Source: Novosphingobium mathurense (GTDB lineage Bacteria; Pseudomonadota; Alphaproteobacteria; Sphingomonadales; Sphingomonadaceae). Taken from it: DNA of 64,000 nt. Positions 44,740-54,309 of this stretch are shown here, one piece after another. Location of the stretch: positions 310,001 to 374,000 of the forward strand of contig NZ_FVZE01000001.1 of assembly GCF_900168325.1 (NCBI RefSeq). The letters run 5' to 3'. Positions within the stretch are counted from its first letter, which is position 1. The number at the start of each line of letters is the position of its first letter. Under the pieces are notes generated by a model that worked only from the letters and a program-made list of their open reading frames with translations, made no database searches and was not told where the DNA came from. The translations under genes and the position numbers were made by a program.

Positions 44740-46113
44740 GTGGCTAGCAATTGGACCCCGGATGGCTGGAAGGCGCAGGAAGCGCGCCACCTTCCGGTTT
44801 ATGGCGATGCGGAGAAGTTGAGTGAGGTCGAGGCCACGCTCGCAAAGTTCCCGCCGCTGGTCTTTGCCGGCGAGGCGCGCGAGCTCAAGAAGGACCTTGC
44901 CGAAGTGGCCGAAGGCCGCGGTTTCCTGCTCCAGGGCGGAGACTGCGCCGAGAGCTTCGCCGAGTTCCATCCGGACAATATCCGCGACACCTTCCGCGTG
45001 CTGTTGCAGATGGCGGTTGTCCTGACTTTCGCCAGCAAGCAGCCGGTCGTGAAGGTCGGCCGCATGGCCGGCCAGTTCGCCAAGCCGCGCTCCGCGCCGA
45101 CCGAAAAGTCGGGTGACCTGGAACTGCCCAGCTACTTCGGCGATATCATCAACGGCATCGAGTTCGACCCGGAAACCCGTCGCAACGATCCGGAACGCAT
45201 GCTGCGCGCCTTCTCGCAGTCGGCCGCGACGCTCAATCTGCTGCGCGCTTTCGCGGGCGGCGGCTATGCGAACCTGCGCCAGGTTCACCAGTGGACGCTC
45301 GATCACATCGATCGCAGCCCCTGGGGTGAGAAGTTCTCGCAGATGGCGGACCGCATCGGCGAGGCGCTGGACTTCATGGCGGCCTGCGGCGTCGATCCGA
45401 CGACCGTGCCGCAACTGCAGGGTACCAGCTTCTACACCAGCCACGAAGCGCTGCTGCTGCCTTACGAGCAGGCACTGACCCGCCGCGATTCGCTTACCGG
45501 CGACTGGTACGACTGTTCGGCTCACATGCTGTGGATCGGCGACCGCACCCGTTTCGAGGGATCGGCCCATGTCGAATTCCTGCGCGGCGTCGGCAACCCC
45601 ATCGGCATGAAGTGCGGCCCCTCGCTTGAGCCGGACGCGCTGCTGCGCATGCTCGACACGCTCAACCCCTCGCGCGAGCCTGGCCGTATGACCCTCATCA
45701 GCCGCTTCGGCCATGACAAGGTCGAAGCCGGCCTGCCCAAGCTGGTGCGCGCGGTGAAGGCGGAAGGCCATCCGGTCGTCTGGTCTTGCGACCCGATGCA
45801 CGGCAACGTCATCAAGGCGGAGTCGGGTTTCAAGACCCGTCCGTTCGAACGCATCCTCAACGAAGTGCGCGGCTTCTTCGCCGTTCACCGCGCCGAGGGC
45901 ACCCATGCGGGCGGCATCCACATCGAGATGACCGGTCAGGACGTGACCGAGTGCACCGGCGGCGCCATCGCCATCACCGACGAGGCGCTGGCCGATCGCT
46001 ACCACACCCATTGCGACCCGCGCCTCAACGGCGCGCAGTCGATCGAACTCGCGTTCGAAATGGCTGACCTGCTCAACCTCGAAGCGACCGCGCACCACAA
46101 GCAGGCCGCATAA
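44740..46113 (+). CDS. 3-deoxy-7-phosphoheptulonate synthase, class II
   Basis: A 457-residue class II (plant-like) DAHP synthase: WTPDGWK at the start, [85 protein letters not shown] and [18 protein letters not shown], including the metal-binding Cys, His, Glu and Asp. It condenses PEP and erythrose-4-phosphate at the head of the shikimate pathway. The GTG start at 44740 has TTGAGGAG upstream. egtB follows after 24 bases. Confidence 0.97.
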   Translation: MASNWTPDGWKAQEARHLPVYGDAEKLSEVEATLAKFPPLVFAGEARELKKDLAEVAEGRGFLLQGGDCAESFAEFHPDNIRDTFRVLLQMAVVLTFASKQPVVKVGRMAGQFAKPRSAPTEKSGDLELPSYFGDIINGIEFDPETRRNDPERMLRAFSQSAATLNLLRAFAGGGYANLRQVHQWTLDHIDRSPWGEKFSQMADRIGEALDFMAACGVDPTTVPQLQGTSFYTSHEALLLPYEQALTRRDSLTGDWYDCSAHMLWIGDRTRFEGSAHVEFLRGVGNPIGMKCGPSLEPDALLRMLDTLNPSREPGRMTLISRFGHDKVEAGLPKLVRAVKAEGHPVVWSCDPMHGNVIKAESGFKTRPFERILNEVRGFFAVHRAEGTHAGGIHIEMTGQDVTECTGGAIAITDEALADRYHTHCDPRLNGAQSIELAFEMADLLNLEATAHHKQAA

Positions 46114-46137
46114 ATAAATCGGTCCAATGGGGAGCCA

Positions 46138-47400
46138 ATGCGCCGCAAGGGCGTTAGGCTTCCCATGGACCTTGCGCACAGTTCGTCCGCTGCGGGCCGC
46201 TCCCGCAGCCTGTCCGAACGCTTTCGGGCCTTGCGCAGTGCCAGTGTTTCACTGGTCTCCCCGCTTTCGGATGCCGATGCGACGATCCAGTCGATGCCCG
46301 ATGCATCGCCTGCCAAGTGGCACCTGGCGCATACCACCTGGTTCTTCGAAACCTTCCTGCTGCGCGACCATCTGGGCGGCTATCGCCTGTTCGACGAGCG
46401 CTGGCCCTACCTGTTCAATTCCTATTACGAGGCTGAGGGCGAGCGCCACGCCAGGGCCGCACGGGGCATGCTTTCGCGTCCCTCGCTCGACGAGGTGCTG
46501 GCCTATCGCGCCCACGTCGACGGAGCGATGGAAGGCCTGCTCGGGCGCGAGGAACTGGCCGACCTGATCGCGCTGGGGATCGCCCATGAGGAGCAGCACC
46601 AGGAATTGCTGCTCACCGACATCAAACATGCACTCTGGCGCAATCCGCTGGGCCCGGCCTATGGCGACCTGCCGAGCGGCGTGATGGATCGCGGCGAGGG
46701 CGCCTTGGGCTGGATCGAGCATCCCGGCGGGATCGCGATGATCGGGCACAAGGGCGCAGGCTTCGCATTCGACAACGAGGTCCCGGCCCACCGTGTCCTG
46801 CTTGAACCCTTCGCTCTGTCCCCGCGCCTCGTGACCAACCGGGAATGGGACGCGTTCATCGCGGACGGGGGCTATCGCACGGCGGGTCTGTGGCTGTCGG
46901 ATGGTTGGGCCTGGGTGCAGGAGAACGCCATCGCCGCGCCCCTCTACTGGCGCGAAGGCGAAGCCTTTACGCTGGGAGGCTGGCGGGTGCGCGATCCGGA
47001 AGCCCCGGTCACCCATATCAGCCATTACGAAGCCGACGCTTACGCGACCTGGGCGGGCATGCGGCTGCCTACCGAGTTCGAATGGGAAGTCGCCGCGCGA
47101 AACAGCGATCCCGCCGCGGGCGTGCAATGCGATGGCCTTGCTGTTCATCCGGTGGGTTCGGGCCAGCTCTTCGGCGACTGCTGGCAATGGACCCGCTCGG
47201 CCTATCTTCCCTATCCCCGCTTCCGCCCGGCAGAGGGTGCGGTGGGAGAGTACAACGGCAAGTTCATGAGCGGTCAGTGTGTCCTCAAGGGTGCCAGCTG
47301 TGCCACGCCGCGCGGGCATTCGCGCGCCACTTACCGCAATTTCTTTCAACCGTATCAACGCTGGCAGTTCACCGGCCTGCGTCTAGCAAGGGATCTGTAA
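46138..47400 (+). CDS. egtB: Ergothioneine biosynthesis protein EgtB (C-S bond-forming iron enzyme)
   Basis: A 420-residue protein with an N-terminal DinB-like four-helix domain and a C-terminal formylglycine-generating-enzyme-like domain. Candidate iron ligands are in WHLAH (62/65) and HEEQHQE (His150, His154). The second domain shows MRLPTEFEWEVAAR, GDCWQWTRSAYLPYP, and ends RNFFQPYQRWQFTGLRLARD. It joins a thiol to hercynine using oxygen. GGGGAG precedes ATG 46138. egtD follows after 3 bases, so the two are one unit. Confidence 0.93.
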   Translation: MRRKGVRLPMDLAHSSSAAGRSRSLSERFRALRSASVSLVSPLSDADATIQSMPDASPAKWHLAHTTWFFETFLLRDHLGGYRLFDERWPYLFNSYYEAEGERHARAARGMLSRPSLDEVLAYRAHVDGAMEGLLGREELADLIALGIAHEEQHQELLLTDIKHALWRNPLGPAYGDLPSGVMDRGEGALGWIEHPGGIAMIGHKGAGFAFDNEVPAHRVLLEPFALSPRLVTNREWDAFIADGGYRTAGLWLSDGWAWVQENAIAAPLYWREGEAFTLGGWRVRDPEAPVTHISHYEADAYATWAGMRLPTEFEWEVAARNSDPAAGVQCDGLAVHPVGSGQLFGDCWQWTRSAYLPYPRFRPAEGAVGEYNGKFMSGQCVLKGASCATPRGHSRATYRNFFQPYQRWQFTGLRLARDL

Positions 47401-47403
47401 GTC

Positions 47404-48399
47404 ATGGCCACTGCCGCATCCTGCCTATCCGAAGTACCGCGCGATGCACTCCAGGCGCAATTCCGGGCAGAGGTGCTGCAAGGGCTATCCCAAACGCGCA
47501 AGGCGATCCCCGCCCGCTGGTTTTACGACCGGCGCGGCAGCGAACTGTTCGAGGAAATCACCCGGCTCGACGAATATTATCCCACGCGCACGGAGATCGG
47601 CATTCTCACCGACCGGCAGGACGAGATCGCCCGCGCAGTCGGCTCGGGCCGGGTCATCGTGGAATTCGGTGCAGGCAGCGCGACCAAGACGCCGCTGTTG
47701 CTCGATGCCGCGGCGCCCAGCGCCTATGTGCCCATCGACATCTCGGGCGACTTCCTGCGCGATGCCTGCGCCCCGCTGGAGGATTGCTATCCCGAGCTGC
47801 CGATCGTGCCGGCCGAGGCCGATTTCATGCAGCCCATTGCCATAGACGCGCTGCTGCCCGAGGGCATGGAGTGCGAACGGCGGCTGGGCTTCTTTCCGGG
47901 CTCGACCATCGGCAACATGGAACCGCGCGCGGCGATCGACCTGTTGCGCTCGATGCGCGAGACGCTGGGGCCGGGAAGCCTGCTGCTGATAGGCATGGAC
48001 CGGGTCAAGCCGCGTCCGGTTCTCGAAGCTGCCTATGACGACGCGCGCGGGGTGACCGCCGCCTTCAACCTCAACCTGGCCGCGCGGATCAATCGCGAAC
48101 TCGACGGATCGCTCCCCCTCGATGCCCTGCGTCATCGCGCCGTCTGGAACGACCGGCATGCGCGTATCGAGATGCATCTGGTGGCGCAGCGGGACATGGG
48201 TTTCGAAGTCTGCGGGCGACGTTTCGACATGGATGAGGGCGAAACGATCCATACCGAGAACAGTCACAAGTACGACATGCGCAGCGCCTCGACACTGCTG
48301 CTCGGCGGGGGGTGGGAGCCGTTGTCGACCTGGTGCGACGCCGATGACCGCTTCATGGTCGTCCTTGCCCGCGCGATGAGCGACGAGCTTTCTGCCTGA
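47404..48399 (+). CDS. egtD: L-histidine N-alpha-methyltransferase EgtD
   Basis: A 331-residue SAM-dependent methyltransferase of the EgtD family: KAIPARWFYDRRGSELFEEITRLDEYYPTRTE, the SAM-binding VEFGAGSATKT, YVPIDISGDFL, GFFPGSTIGNMEP and NSHKYDMRSASTLL. It trimethylates histidine to hercynine, the substrate of EgtB. Together they give the minimal two-enzyme core for ergothioneine; the C-S lyase EgtE and glutamyl-handling EgtA/EgtC are not in this window, which suggests an EgtB that can use cysteine directly or a lyase elsewhere. Confidence 0.95.
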   Translation: MATAASCLSEVPRDALQAQFRAEVLQGLSQTRKAIPARWFYDRRGSELFEEITRLDEYYPTRTEIGILTDRQDEIARAVGSGRVIVEFGAGSATKTPLLLDAAAPSAYVPIDISGDFLRDACAPLEDCYPELPIVPAEADFMQPIAIDALLPEGMECERRLGFFPGSTIGNMEPRAAIDLLRSMRETLGPGSLLLIGMDRVKPRPVLEAAYDDARGVTAAFNLNLAARINRELDGSLPLDALRHRAVWNDRHARIEMHLVAQRDMGFEVCGRRFDMDEGETIHTENSHKYDMRSASTLLLGGGWEPLSTWCDADDRFMVVLARAMSDELSA

Positions 48400-48425
48400 C
48401 AGCAATCGCAGCCGGGCGACTGGCC

Positions 48426-49166
48426 TCAGGCGTTCATGCCGCCGTTGATGCTGATTACCTGCCCGGTGATCTTCCGTGCCCCGTCGCTGCACAGGAACAA
48501 GGCGATCGGTGCGATGTCCTCCGGCTCGGGCAGGCCAAGTCCGGCACGGCGGGCGATGCGTGACATGAATTCCGTGCCCCTGCGCCGCGAGGTGTCGGTT
48601 CCAGCGACATAGCTGGGCGAGATCGCGTGGGCTCGGATCCCGTCATGCGCGGCTTCGACGGCGAAATTGCGGATGAAGCCGATGGTTGCGGCCCGTGCGG
48701 CGCCGACAAGGGACTGGCGGCGGGCGGCGTGAATCCCCGCATCGGAGACGAATGCGATGATCGTCCCGCCTTCCTGCGCCAGAAAACCGTAGGAGGCATG
48801 GGTCAGCCGCTCGAACCAGCCCACCGACACGTCGAGAAAGTCCGTGAAGGTCTCAGGCGAAGTGTCTGGAAACAGGCCGGTTATGCCCAAGGGGCCGGTG
48901 GCCGTGCAGTCGATCACCGCATCGATCCGGCCGAAGTGTTCGGCTACTTCCGCGACCAGCGTTTCGGCGGCCTCGTCCTCCCAGATATCGGCAATGAACC
49001 CGTCGATCGTGCCCTGTTCGGACAGGCCGGCAACGACGGCGTGAACCTTGTCCTCGCTGCGCCCGTGGACTGCGACTTTCCAGCCCTGGGCCAGTGCCTC
49101 CCGCGCGATGGCGCTGCCGATCGAGCCGCTGCCCCCGGCAATCAGCAGGACCCTGCCGTCAGTCAC
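48426..49166 (-). CDS. Short-chain dehydrogenase/reductase-fold protein lacking the catalytic Tyr-Lys pair
   Basis: A 246-residue SDR fold. The cofactor loop LIAGGSGSIGSAIA (GxxGxxG-like) and VHGRSEDK are present, and the C-terminus is LCSDGARKITGQVISINGGMNA. Where YxxxK is expected the sequence reads ...RRQSLVGAARAATIGF..., so Tyr is replaced by a hydrophobic residue and Lys by Arg. It may bind a nucleotide without classical hydride chemistry, or be a divergent enzyme. GTG 49166 overlaps the dnaB stop by 8 bases, so it is translationally coupled to dnaB. Confidence 0.82.
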   Translation of the reverse strand: MTDGRVLLIAGGSGSIGSAIAREALAQGWKVAVHGRSEDKVHAVVAGLSEQGTIDGFIADIWEDEAAETLVAEVAEHFGRIDAVIDCTATGPLGITGLFPDTSPETFTDFLDVSVGWFERLTHASYGFLAQEGGTIIAFVSDAGIHAARRQSLVGAARAATIGFIRNFAVEAAHDGIRAHAISPSYVAGTDTSRRRGTEFMSRIARRAGLGLPEPEDIAPIALFLCSDGARKITGQVISINGGMNA

Positions 49167-50685
49167 TGTCGTACTGGTTGGCCCTGAGATCGTCCGGCGC
49201 AAGGTCGGAGAACTTGGTGATGCGCGCCTCGAAGCGCAGGCGCACCTTGCCGGTGGCACCGTGGCGCTGCTTGGCGATGATCAGCTCGGACAGGCCGGTG
49301 ACTTCTTCCATCTTCTGGCGCCACGCTTCCCACTTGTCCTTGACGTCGGGAGAGTCGGTATCGCTGGGGAACTTCGGCTCGGTCGCCTTCACGTAGTAGT
49401 CTTCGCGATATACGAACCACACCATGTCGGCGTCCTGCTCGATCGAGCCCGATTCACGAAGGTCCGAGAGCATCGGGCGCTTGTCGTCGCGCTGTTCGAC
49501 CGCGCGCGAAAGCTGCGAAAGGGCGATAACCGGAACATGAAGTTCCTTCGCCAGGGTCTTGAGACCACGCGAAATTTCCGAAATCTCGTTGACGCGGTTG
49601 TCGGTCGCGCGGCCGGAGCCCGAAAGAAGCTGCAGGTAGTCGATGATGACGAGGCCGATGTCATGGCGGCGCTTCAGGCGGCGCGCACGGGTGCGCAGCG
49701 CGGCGATGGAAAGGCCGGGCGTATCGTCGATGAACAGCGGCAGTTCTGCCAGACGCTGGCTGGCGAAGGACAGTTGCTGGAAGTCCTCGCGGCTGATCTT
49801 GCCCATGCGCAGCGCTTCGGAGCTGATGCCCGACTGTTCGGCGAGGATACGCGTGGCGAGTTGGTCGGCACTCATTTCCAGGCTGAAGAAGGCAACGGCC
49901 GCGCCCACAGACTTTTCGGTGTTGATGCCGTCGGCATGGTCGCGCTGCAGCCGGTCGGCGGCGTTGAAGGCGATGTTGGTGACGAGCGAGGTCTTGCCCA
50001 TGCCGGGACGTCCGGCAAGGATGATAAGGTCGGAATCGTGCAGGCCGCCGATCTTCTGGTTGACCGAGGTGAGGCCGGTGGTCTTGCCCGAGATATGGCC
50101 GCCCGAGTTGAACGCTTTCTCGATGGCGGAAATGGCGGTGCGGGTGGCGACGCCGAAGCTCTGCGCCTCGTTCGCGGTCGCAGCGCCTTCGGCCACCTTG
50201 TAGAGCGCGGCTTCGGCCTGTTCGATCTGCTCCATCGGCTCGACCGATTCGGAGGTGTCCATGGCCCCTTCGACGAGGCCGCGGCCGACCGAGATCAGTT
50301 CGCGCAGGAGGGCAAGGTCGTAGATCTGTTCCGCCAGTTCACGCGGGGCCAGCAGGCCCTGACCGTCGGCGGTGAGCCGGGCGAGGTAGGACACACCGCC
50401 CAGCGCCTTGAGCTGTTCGTCCGCTTCGAAATAGGGACGCAGGGTGACCGGGGTGACCACGGCCTTGCGGTCCAGCAGGCCAAGGATCCGCTCGTAGATG
50501 CGGGCGTGGACGGGTTCGAAGAAGTGCTGCGGACCAAGCTGCGTCTGCAGCTCTTCGATCACGCGGTTGTCGATCAGGACCGCGCCCAGAAACGCGGCCT
50601 CCGCCTCGACGTTGGAGGGCAGGGCCCGCCCTTCGGCGGAATCGTTGGAATCGGAGACCCGAAGCAGAAGCTGTTCTTGCGACAT
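49159..50685 (-). CDS. dnaB: Replicative DNA helicase DnaB
   Basis: A 508-residue hexameric helicase. The N-terminal DnaB_N domain begins near ALPSNVEAEAAFLGAVLIDNRVIEEL; the RecA-like C-terminal domain has Walker A GRPGMGKTS, FFSLEMSADQLATRIL, Walker B LVIIDYLQLL, and the arginine-finger region KQRHGATGKVRLRFEA. No intein is inserted. It unwinds DNA ahead of the replisome and recruits primase. ATG 50685 gives MSQEQLLLRV; an upstream extension in frame is antisense to the UPF0262 gene and is not used. Confidence 0.97.
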   Translation of the reverse strand: MSQEQLLLRVSDSNDSAEGRALPSNVEAEAAFLGAVLIDNRVIEELQTQLGPQHFFEPVHARIYERILGLLDRKAVVTPVTLRPYFEADEQLKALGGVSYLARLTADGQGLLAPRELAEQIYDLALLRELISVGRGLVEGAMDTSESVEPMEQIEQAEAALYKVAEGAATANEAQSFGVATRTAISAIEKAFNSGGHISGKTTGLTSVNQKIGGLHDSDLIILAGRPGMGKTSLVTNIAFNAADRLQRDHADGINTEKSVGAAVAFFSLEMSADQLATRILAEQSGISSEALRMGKISREDFQQLSFASQRLAELPLFIDDTPGLSIAALRTRARRLKRRHDIGLVIIDYLQLLSGSGRATDNRVNEISEISRGLKTLAKELHVPVIALSQLSRAVEQRDDKRPMLSDLRESGSIEQDADMVWFVYREDYYVKATEPKFPSDTDSPDVKDKWEAWRQKMEEVTGLSELIIAKQRHGATGKVRLRFEARITKFSDLAPDDLRANQYDSD

Positions 50686-50817
50686 GAGGGGGGCGACAAT
50701 GCTCTTCTCGAGTGCTGCCAGCAAGCCACGAGTGTTGCCATTTTCATCCACAGCTTGTGGAAGGATACGGAACGGCTTGCCCGCCCATGCTGCAAGCGCG
50801 TAAAGGGCGTTCGCATC

Positions 50818-51300
50818 ATGGCGGACCCGCGCATCACGCATATCGAACTCGACGACGCGACCATTCTGTGGCGCAACGCCGATATCGAGCAGGAACGGCG
50901 CATAGCCATCTTCGATCTTATCGAAGACAATATTTTCAAACCGATACGGGCTTTCGAAGCCGGCCACGAAGGCCCTTACCACTTGCGGCTTTCGGTGCGC
51001 GACGGGCGTCTTTCGCTGGAAATTTCGGACGAGAAGGGCGCGCCGCTGGAGACGATGGTGCTGGGACTCGCCCGATTCCGGCGCCCTATCCGCGAATATT
51101 TCGCGATCTGCGAAAGCTATTACCAGGCGATTCGCAAGGCGACGCCGCAGGAAATCGAGACGATCGACATGGCCCGGCGTGGCGTCCACAACGAGGCGGC
51201 CGAACTGCTGGTCGAAAGGCTGGAGGGCAAGGTCGAAACCGACTTTCCCACGGCAAGGCGGCTTTTCACCCTGATCTGCGTCCTGCATATCCGCGGGTGA
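50818..51300 (+). CDS. UPF0262 family protein
   Basis: A 160-residue alphaproteobacterial protein of unknown function: MADPRITHIELDD, IEQERRIAIFDLIEDNIFKP, GPYHLRLSVRDGRLSLEI, LARFRRPIREYFAICESYYQAIR and the C-terminal ARRLFTLICVLHIRG are characteristic of UPF0262. The mixed alpha/beta sequence has no signal or membrane segment. AAGGGCG precedes the ATG. It is divergent from dnaB and followed after 11 bases by a GH25-like gene and then cdd. Confidence 0.93.
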   Translation: MADPRITHIELDDATILWRNADIEQERRIAIFDLIEDNIFKPIRAFEAGHEGPYHLRLSVRDGRLSLEISDEKGAPLETMVLGLARFRRPIREYFAICESYYQAIRKATPQEIETIDMARRGVHNEAAELLVERLEGKVETDFPTARRLFTLICVLHIRG

Positions 51301-51311
51301 GGGGGCAGGAC

Positions 51312-52034
51312 ATGGCACGAAGGAAAAGCGCCGGCAGGACGCGCGCAGGCGGCGCCGGCTGGAAACTGCGACTGATGGGCGTAGTCCTGCTGGGGGCGAT
51401 GGTGGCCGGGGCGTGGGGCTGGTGGCACTTGCGCCACTGGACGCCGGAGCGCGCGATCTACCCCGTGCAGGGCGTCGAGATCGGCGTCGACGACGGCCCG
51501 GTAAGCTGGAAGTCGATCAAGGCCATCGGCGCGGACTTCGCCTACATCGACGCAAGCGCCAGCGCCTTTGCCCGCGATCCGCGTTTCGTCGCCAATTTCG
51601 AGGCTGCCCGGGCGATCGGCATGCAGGTGGGCGCGGTCCATCGCTATGACCCCTGCCAGCCCGCGGAAAAGCAGGCTGCAAACTTCGTTACCACGGTGCC
51701 GCGCGATGCCGACCTGTTGCCGCCGGTCGTGGATCTCGAGATGCTGGCCGACAATTGCCCGGTGAAAGTCTCCGATGCGAAAGTCGAAAGCGAACTGATG
51801 ACTTTCCTCAACCAGGTCGAGACCCATGCCGGCAAGGCGGTGATCCTGAAAGTCTCGCCCGGGTTCGAATCGCGCTATCAGGTGGCGAACAAGCTCGACC
51901 GCAATCTCTGGCTGGTGCGCGACCGCTTGCTGCCGGACTATGGCGGGCGGCCCTGGACGCTCTGGACGGCCAATGGCGCGCTGGCGAACGAAGTGGCGGC
52001 TGCTGGCCTGCGCTGGGTGGTGGTGCAGCCATGA
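51312..52034 (+). CDS. GH25-like (lysozyme-fold) membrane-anchored protein
   Basis: A 240-residue protein with a basic N-terminus, one membrane helix (LRLMGVVLLGAMVAGAWGWW, about 19-38) and a GH25 muramidase fold: GVEIGVDDGPVSWKSIKAIGADFAYIDASAS, GMQVGAVHRYDPCQPAEKQAANFV and PVVDLEM, which keeps the DxE pair. The usual N-terminal catalytic-site Asp (GxDVS) appears as Glu and the KATEG loop as DASAS, so activity is uncertain. It would face the periplasm and act on peptidoglycan. ATG 51312 follows GGCAGGAC; the stop overlaps cdd (ATGA). Confidence 0.85.
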   Translation: MARRKSAGRTRAGGAGWKLRLMGVVLLGAMVAGAWGWWHLRHWTPERAIYPVQGVEIGVDDGPVSWKSIKAIGADFAYIDASASAFARDPRFVANFEAARAIGMQVGAVHRYDPCQPAEKQAANFVTTVPRDADLLPPVVDLEMLADNCPVKVSDAKVESELMTFLNQVETHAGKAVILKVSPGFESRYQVANKLDRNLWLVRDRLLPDYGGRPWTLWTANGALANEVAAAGLRWVVVQP

Positions 52035-52465
52035 GCGCGACGCCGGACCGCGAATCCCTGATCGCTGCCGCCCGCGAGGCGGCCGCGCTGGCTTATGCGC
52101 CCTATTCGAAGTTCCAGGTCGGCGCGGCGCTGTTCTTCGCGGACGGGGCGGTGGTGACCGGCGCGAACGTCGAAAACGCAAGCTATGGCCTGTCGTTGTG
52201 TGCCGAGACGGTCGCTTCGGCGAAAGTCCTGTCGAGCGGCGGGCAAGGCGGGCTGCTTGCCGTGGCAGTCACCGGCGGCGCCCCCGGCAAGCCGGGCGCC
52301 GGTGCCACGGTCACGCCATGCGGACGTTGCCGGCAGGTCCTCATTGAACTGGCGCAGCTAGGCGGCACCGACCCGCTCATCTGGTGCGATGGCAAGGACG
52401 GCGGGCTCGAACTGCGTCTGTCCGAATTGCTGCCCCACGCCTTCGGTCCCGCCAATCTGGGCTAA
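52031..52465 (+). CDS. cdd: Cytidine deaminase
   Basis: A 144-residue zinc-dependent deaminase. YAPYSKFQVGAAL is the nucleoside-binding N-terminus, CAETVA holds the first zinc cysteine and catalytic Glu, and PCGRCRQVL supplies the other two cysteines, as in homotetrameric Cdd. It deaminates cytidine and deoxycytidine to uridines for salvage. Its ATG overlaps the GH25-like gene stop by 4 bases. It is convergent with the M14 carboxypeptidase gene 35 bases away. Confidence 0.96.
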   Translation: MSATPDRESLIAAAREAAALAYAPYSKFQVGAALFFADGAVVTGANVENASYGLSLCAETVASAKVLSSGGQGGLLAVAVTGGAPGKPGAGATVTPCGRCRQVLIELAQLGGTDPLIWCDGKDGGLELRLSELLPHAFGPANLG

Positions 52466-52500
52466 CCGAAGGCGACAGGCGCGGCGAAATCGGCTGACGC

Positions 52501-53640
52501 TCAGCCTTCGCGTTCGACCAGCCATTCCAGCAGTGCTCCAAGGCAATCGCGACCCAGTTGCATGGAGCGTTCCGGGCTCCATTCCTGTTTCGGGTCCGCA
52601 GCCGGATTGTGGTCCTTGAACGGCATTTCCAGCGTCATCGCAACGCAGCCGAAGCGTTCGGCAAGCTGGTTGGTCGACATCGCCAGATTGCCCTTGCCGG
52701 GCCGTGCAACCGGGTAGCCGAGCTTGGTCTGGAAATCGGGCGTGCGCTGCTCCAGCAGGGCGGCGTAGCGGTCATACCCTTCCTTCTGCTCCGGCTTGAG
52801 CGAGGGGATGCCTTCGAAGCCTGCGAGGAATACGGCGGGAATCGCTTCGTCGCCGTGCACGTCCATCGCGAAGTCGACCCCGCTGGCGTCCATGGCATTG
52901 CGGATCGCCAGCACTTCGGGCGAACGCTGGGCACTCGGCTCGTTCCATTCGCGATTGAGATTCACGCCCGCGGCATTGGTGCGCAGGTGCCCGCGGCGCG
53001 AACCGTCGGGGTTCGCATTGGGCACGACATGCAGGCGGCAGCGCTTGCGCAGTTCGCGGCCCACCGAGCTCGACGGATCGGCGAGCAGGTCCAGCGCGCC
53101 TTCCATCCACCATTCGGCCATCGATTCGCCCGGGTGCTGGCGCGCATAGAGCCAGACCTTTAGCGGGCCTTCGCCCATCTCGAGGCAATCGAGAGGCTGG
53201 CCGTCCAGCGTAGTGCCCAGGCACTTGTAGGCGATGCCGTGCGATGCCGCCGTGCGCGCCACGAGGTCCTGGTGCCGTTCCATCGAATAGGGCGCGAAAT
53301 AGGCGAACCAGGCAAGGTCGCCGGAGGGGCGGTAGGTGATGGTGAGCGTGCCGCCGTCGCGGCTCTCGTCCCATTGTCCGGCAGCGCGACCCCAGCACCG
53401 GCGATCTTCGCTGACAGCCGCGTTGTAGTTGGGCCAGCCCATCGGATAGGCCGAGCCGTTAAGGCCGGTGATCCGCAGCGTCAGTTCGCGCCCCTGCGCG
53501 CCGCTGACGCGGAAGTGGAACCACTGGTAGAATTCGGATTCGTGGTCGCGCCGGATGGCGAGGCGCGCCTCGGTGCCGTCGATGGAAAGGACTTCGATGT
53601 TGCCGGAATCGAATGCGGAAGTGATCTGGATATCTGTCAT
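52501..53640 (-). CDS. M14-family carboxypeptidase (cytosolic carboxypeptidase-like)
   Basis: A 379-residue protein with an N-terminal beta-sandwich domain (1-120, [38 protein letters not shown]) typical of the bacterial relatives of Nna1/CCP carboxypeptidases. The M14 domain follows, with zinc motif [12 protein letters not shown] (H-x2-E), [27 protein letters not shown], third ligand MDVHGDE and catalytic Glu in [11 protein letters not shown]. There is no signal peptide, so it is cytoplasmic. It likely trims C-terminal residues from peptides. The start overlaps the upstream DUF4136 gene stop (ATGA). Confidence 0.92.
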   Translation of the reverse strand: MTDIQITSAFDSGNIEVLSIDGTEARLAIRRDHESEFYQWFHFRVSGAQGRELTLRITGLNGSAYPMGWPNYNAAVSEDRRCWGRAAGQWDESRDGGTLTITYRPSGDLAWFAYFAPYSMERHQDLVARTAASHGIAYKCLGTTLDGQPLDCLEMGEGPLKVWLYARQHPGESMAEWWMEGALDLLADPSSSVGRELRKRCRLHVVPNANPDGSRRGHLRTNAAGVNLNREWNEPSAQRSPEVLAIRNAMDASGVDFAMDVHGDEAIPAVFLAGFEGIPSLKPEQKEGYDRYAALLEQRTPDFQTKLGYPVARPGKGNLAMSTNQLAERFGCVAMTLEMPFKDHNPAADPKQEWSPERSMQLGRDCLGALLEWLVEREG

Positions 53641-54245
53641 TTCACGAGGATAGTTTCCCCGGACTGGCCCGGAAAGTCCTTGAACAGCGCTTCGGCCATT
53701 TTCGCCGCACCCAGAGAGGTCTGGGCGAGGGGGGACTTGCTGCTGACGGTGAACTGCGCACGGCCTTCCCAGATCGTGCGGCCGCTGTCGCGCTCGCGGA
53801 TCATCACGCGCATTTGCGTTTCCACCTGGGCAGGCGGTGGCCCGGACAGGTCGATGCCAAGGCCTACGCCGACCCCTGAGCCGTAGCTTCCGGTGCTGCC
53901 GCCCACGCCCACCGAAACCGGACTGCCGTTGCGGACAGGGGCCAGGGTGTGGCGCTCTACCGATAGCAGTGCGACCTGCTGGCTCGGGCCTGCGCCGGGC
54001 AGGGTGGCGCTGTAGCCGGCGCGGGTCAGTTCGCGCAGGACGGCGCCGGAGAAGGTTCCGAACTCCATCCCGTTCTCCTGGCCTTCGGCCGGTTCGACGG
54101 CAATCGTGCCCCGGCCGAGCGGAATGGCGCCGGTAGCATGGAACCGGGTTACTTCGACCGGCCCGACCGGCGCGACGCAGCCGGTCAGGAACAGGCTTGT
54201 CGCCAGGACGGCAGCGCCGCCAAGGGCTTGCAGGGTACGGCGCAT
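53637..54245 (-). CDS. DUF4136-like lipoprotein
   Basis: A 202-residue lipoprotein ([23 protein letters not shown], Cys23). The mature part has [39 protein letters not shown], a Gly/Ser-rich stretch [23 protein letters not shown], then [23 protein letters not shown] and a C-terminal helix [15 protein letters not shown]. This matches the DUF4136 layout. Function unknown; probably periplasmic, on the outer membrane. It is a paralogue of the gene just upstream and is coupled to the M14 gene by a 4-base overlap. Confidence 0.82.
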   Translation of the reverse strand: MRRTLQALGGAAVLATSLFLTGCVAPVGPVEVTRFHATGAIPLGRGTIAVEPAEGQENGMEFGTFSGAVLRELTRAGYSATLPGAGPSQQVALLSVERHTLAPVRNGSPVSVGVGGSTGSYGSGVGVGLGIDLSGPPPAQVETQMRVMIRERDSGRTIWEGRAQFTVSSKSPLAQTSLGAAKMAEALFKDFPGQSGETILVK

Positions 54246-54309
54246 ATCAACCTCTCCGGTGCTCAGGCATTTGCCGGTGTGCCGCTTGCACCGGAAGGAT
54301 GCAAGTCAC

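Noticed and set aside
48400..48425. Terminator between convergent egtD and the SDR gene
   Set aside because: The 26-base gap has no stem of useful length.
49048..50817. Long plus-strand frame across dnaB leading into the UPF0262 gene
   Set aside because: The part before ATG 50818 is antisense to dnaB and has no recognisable content; only the UPF0262 part is real.
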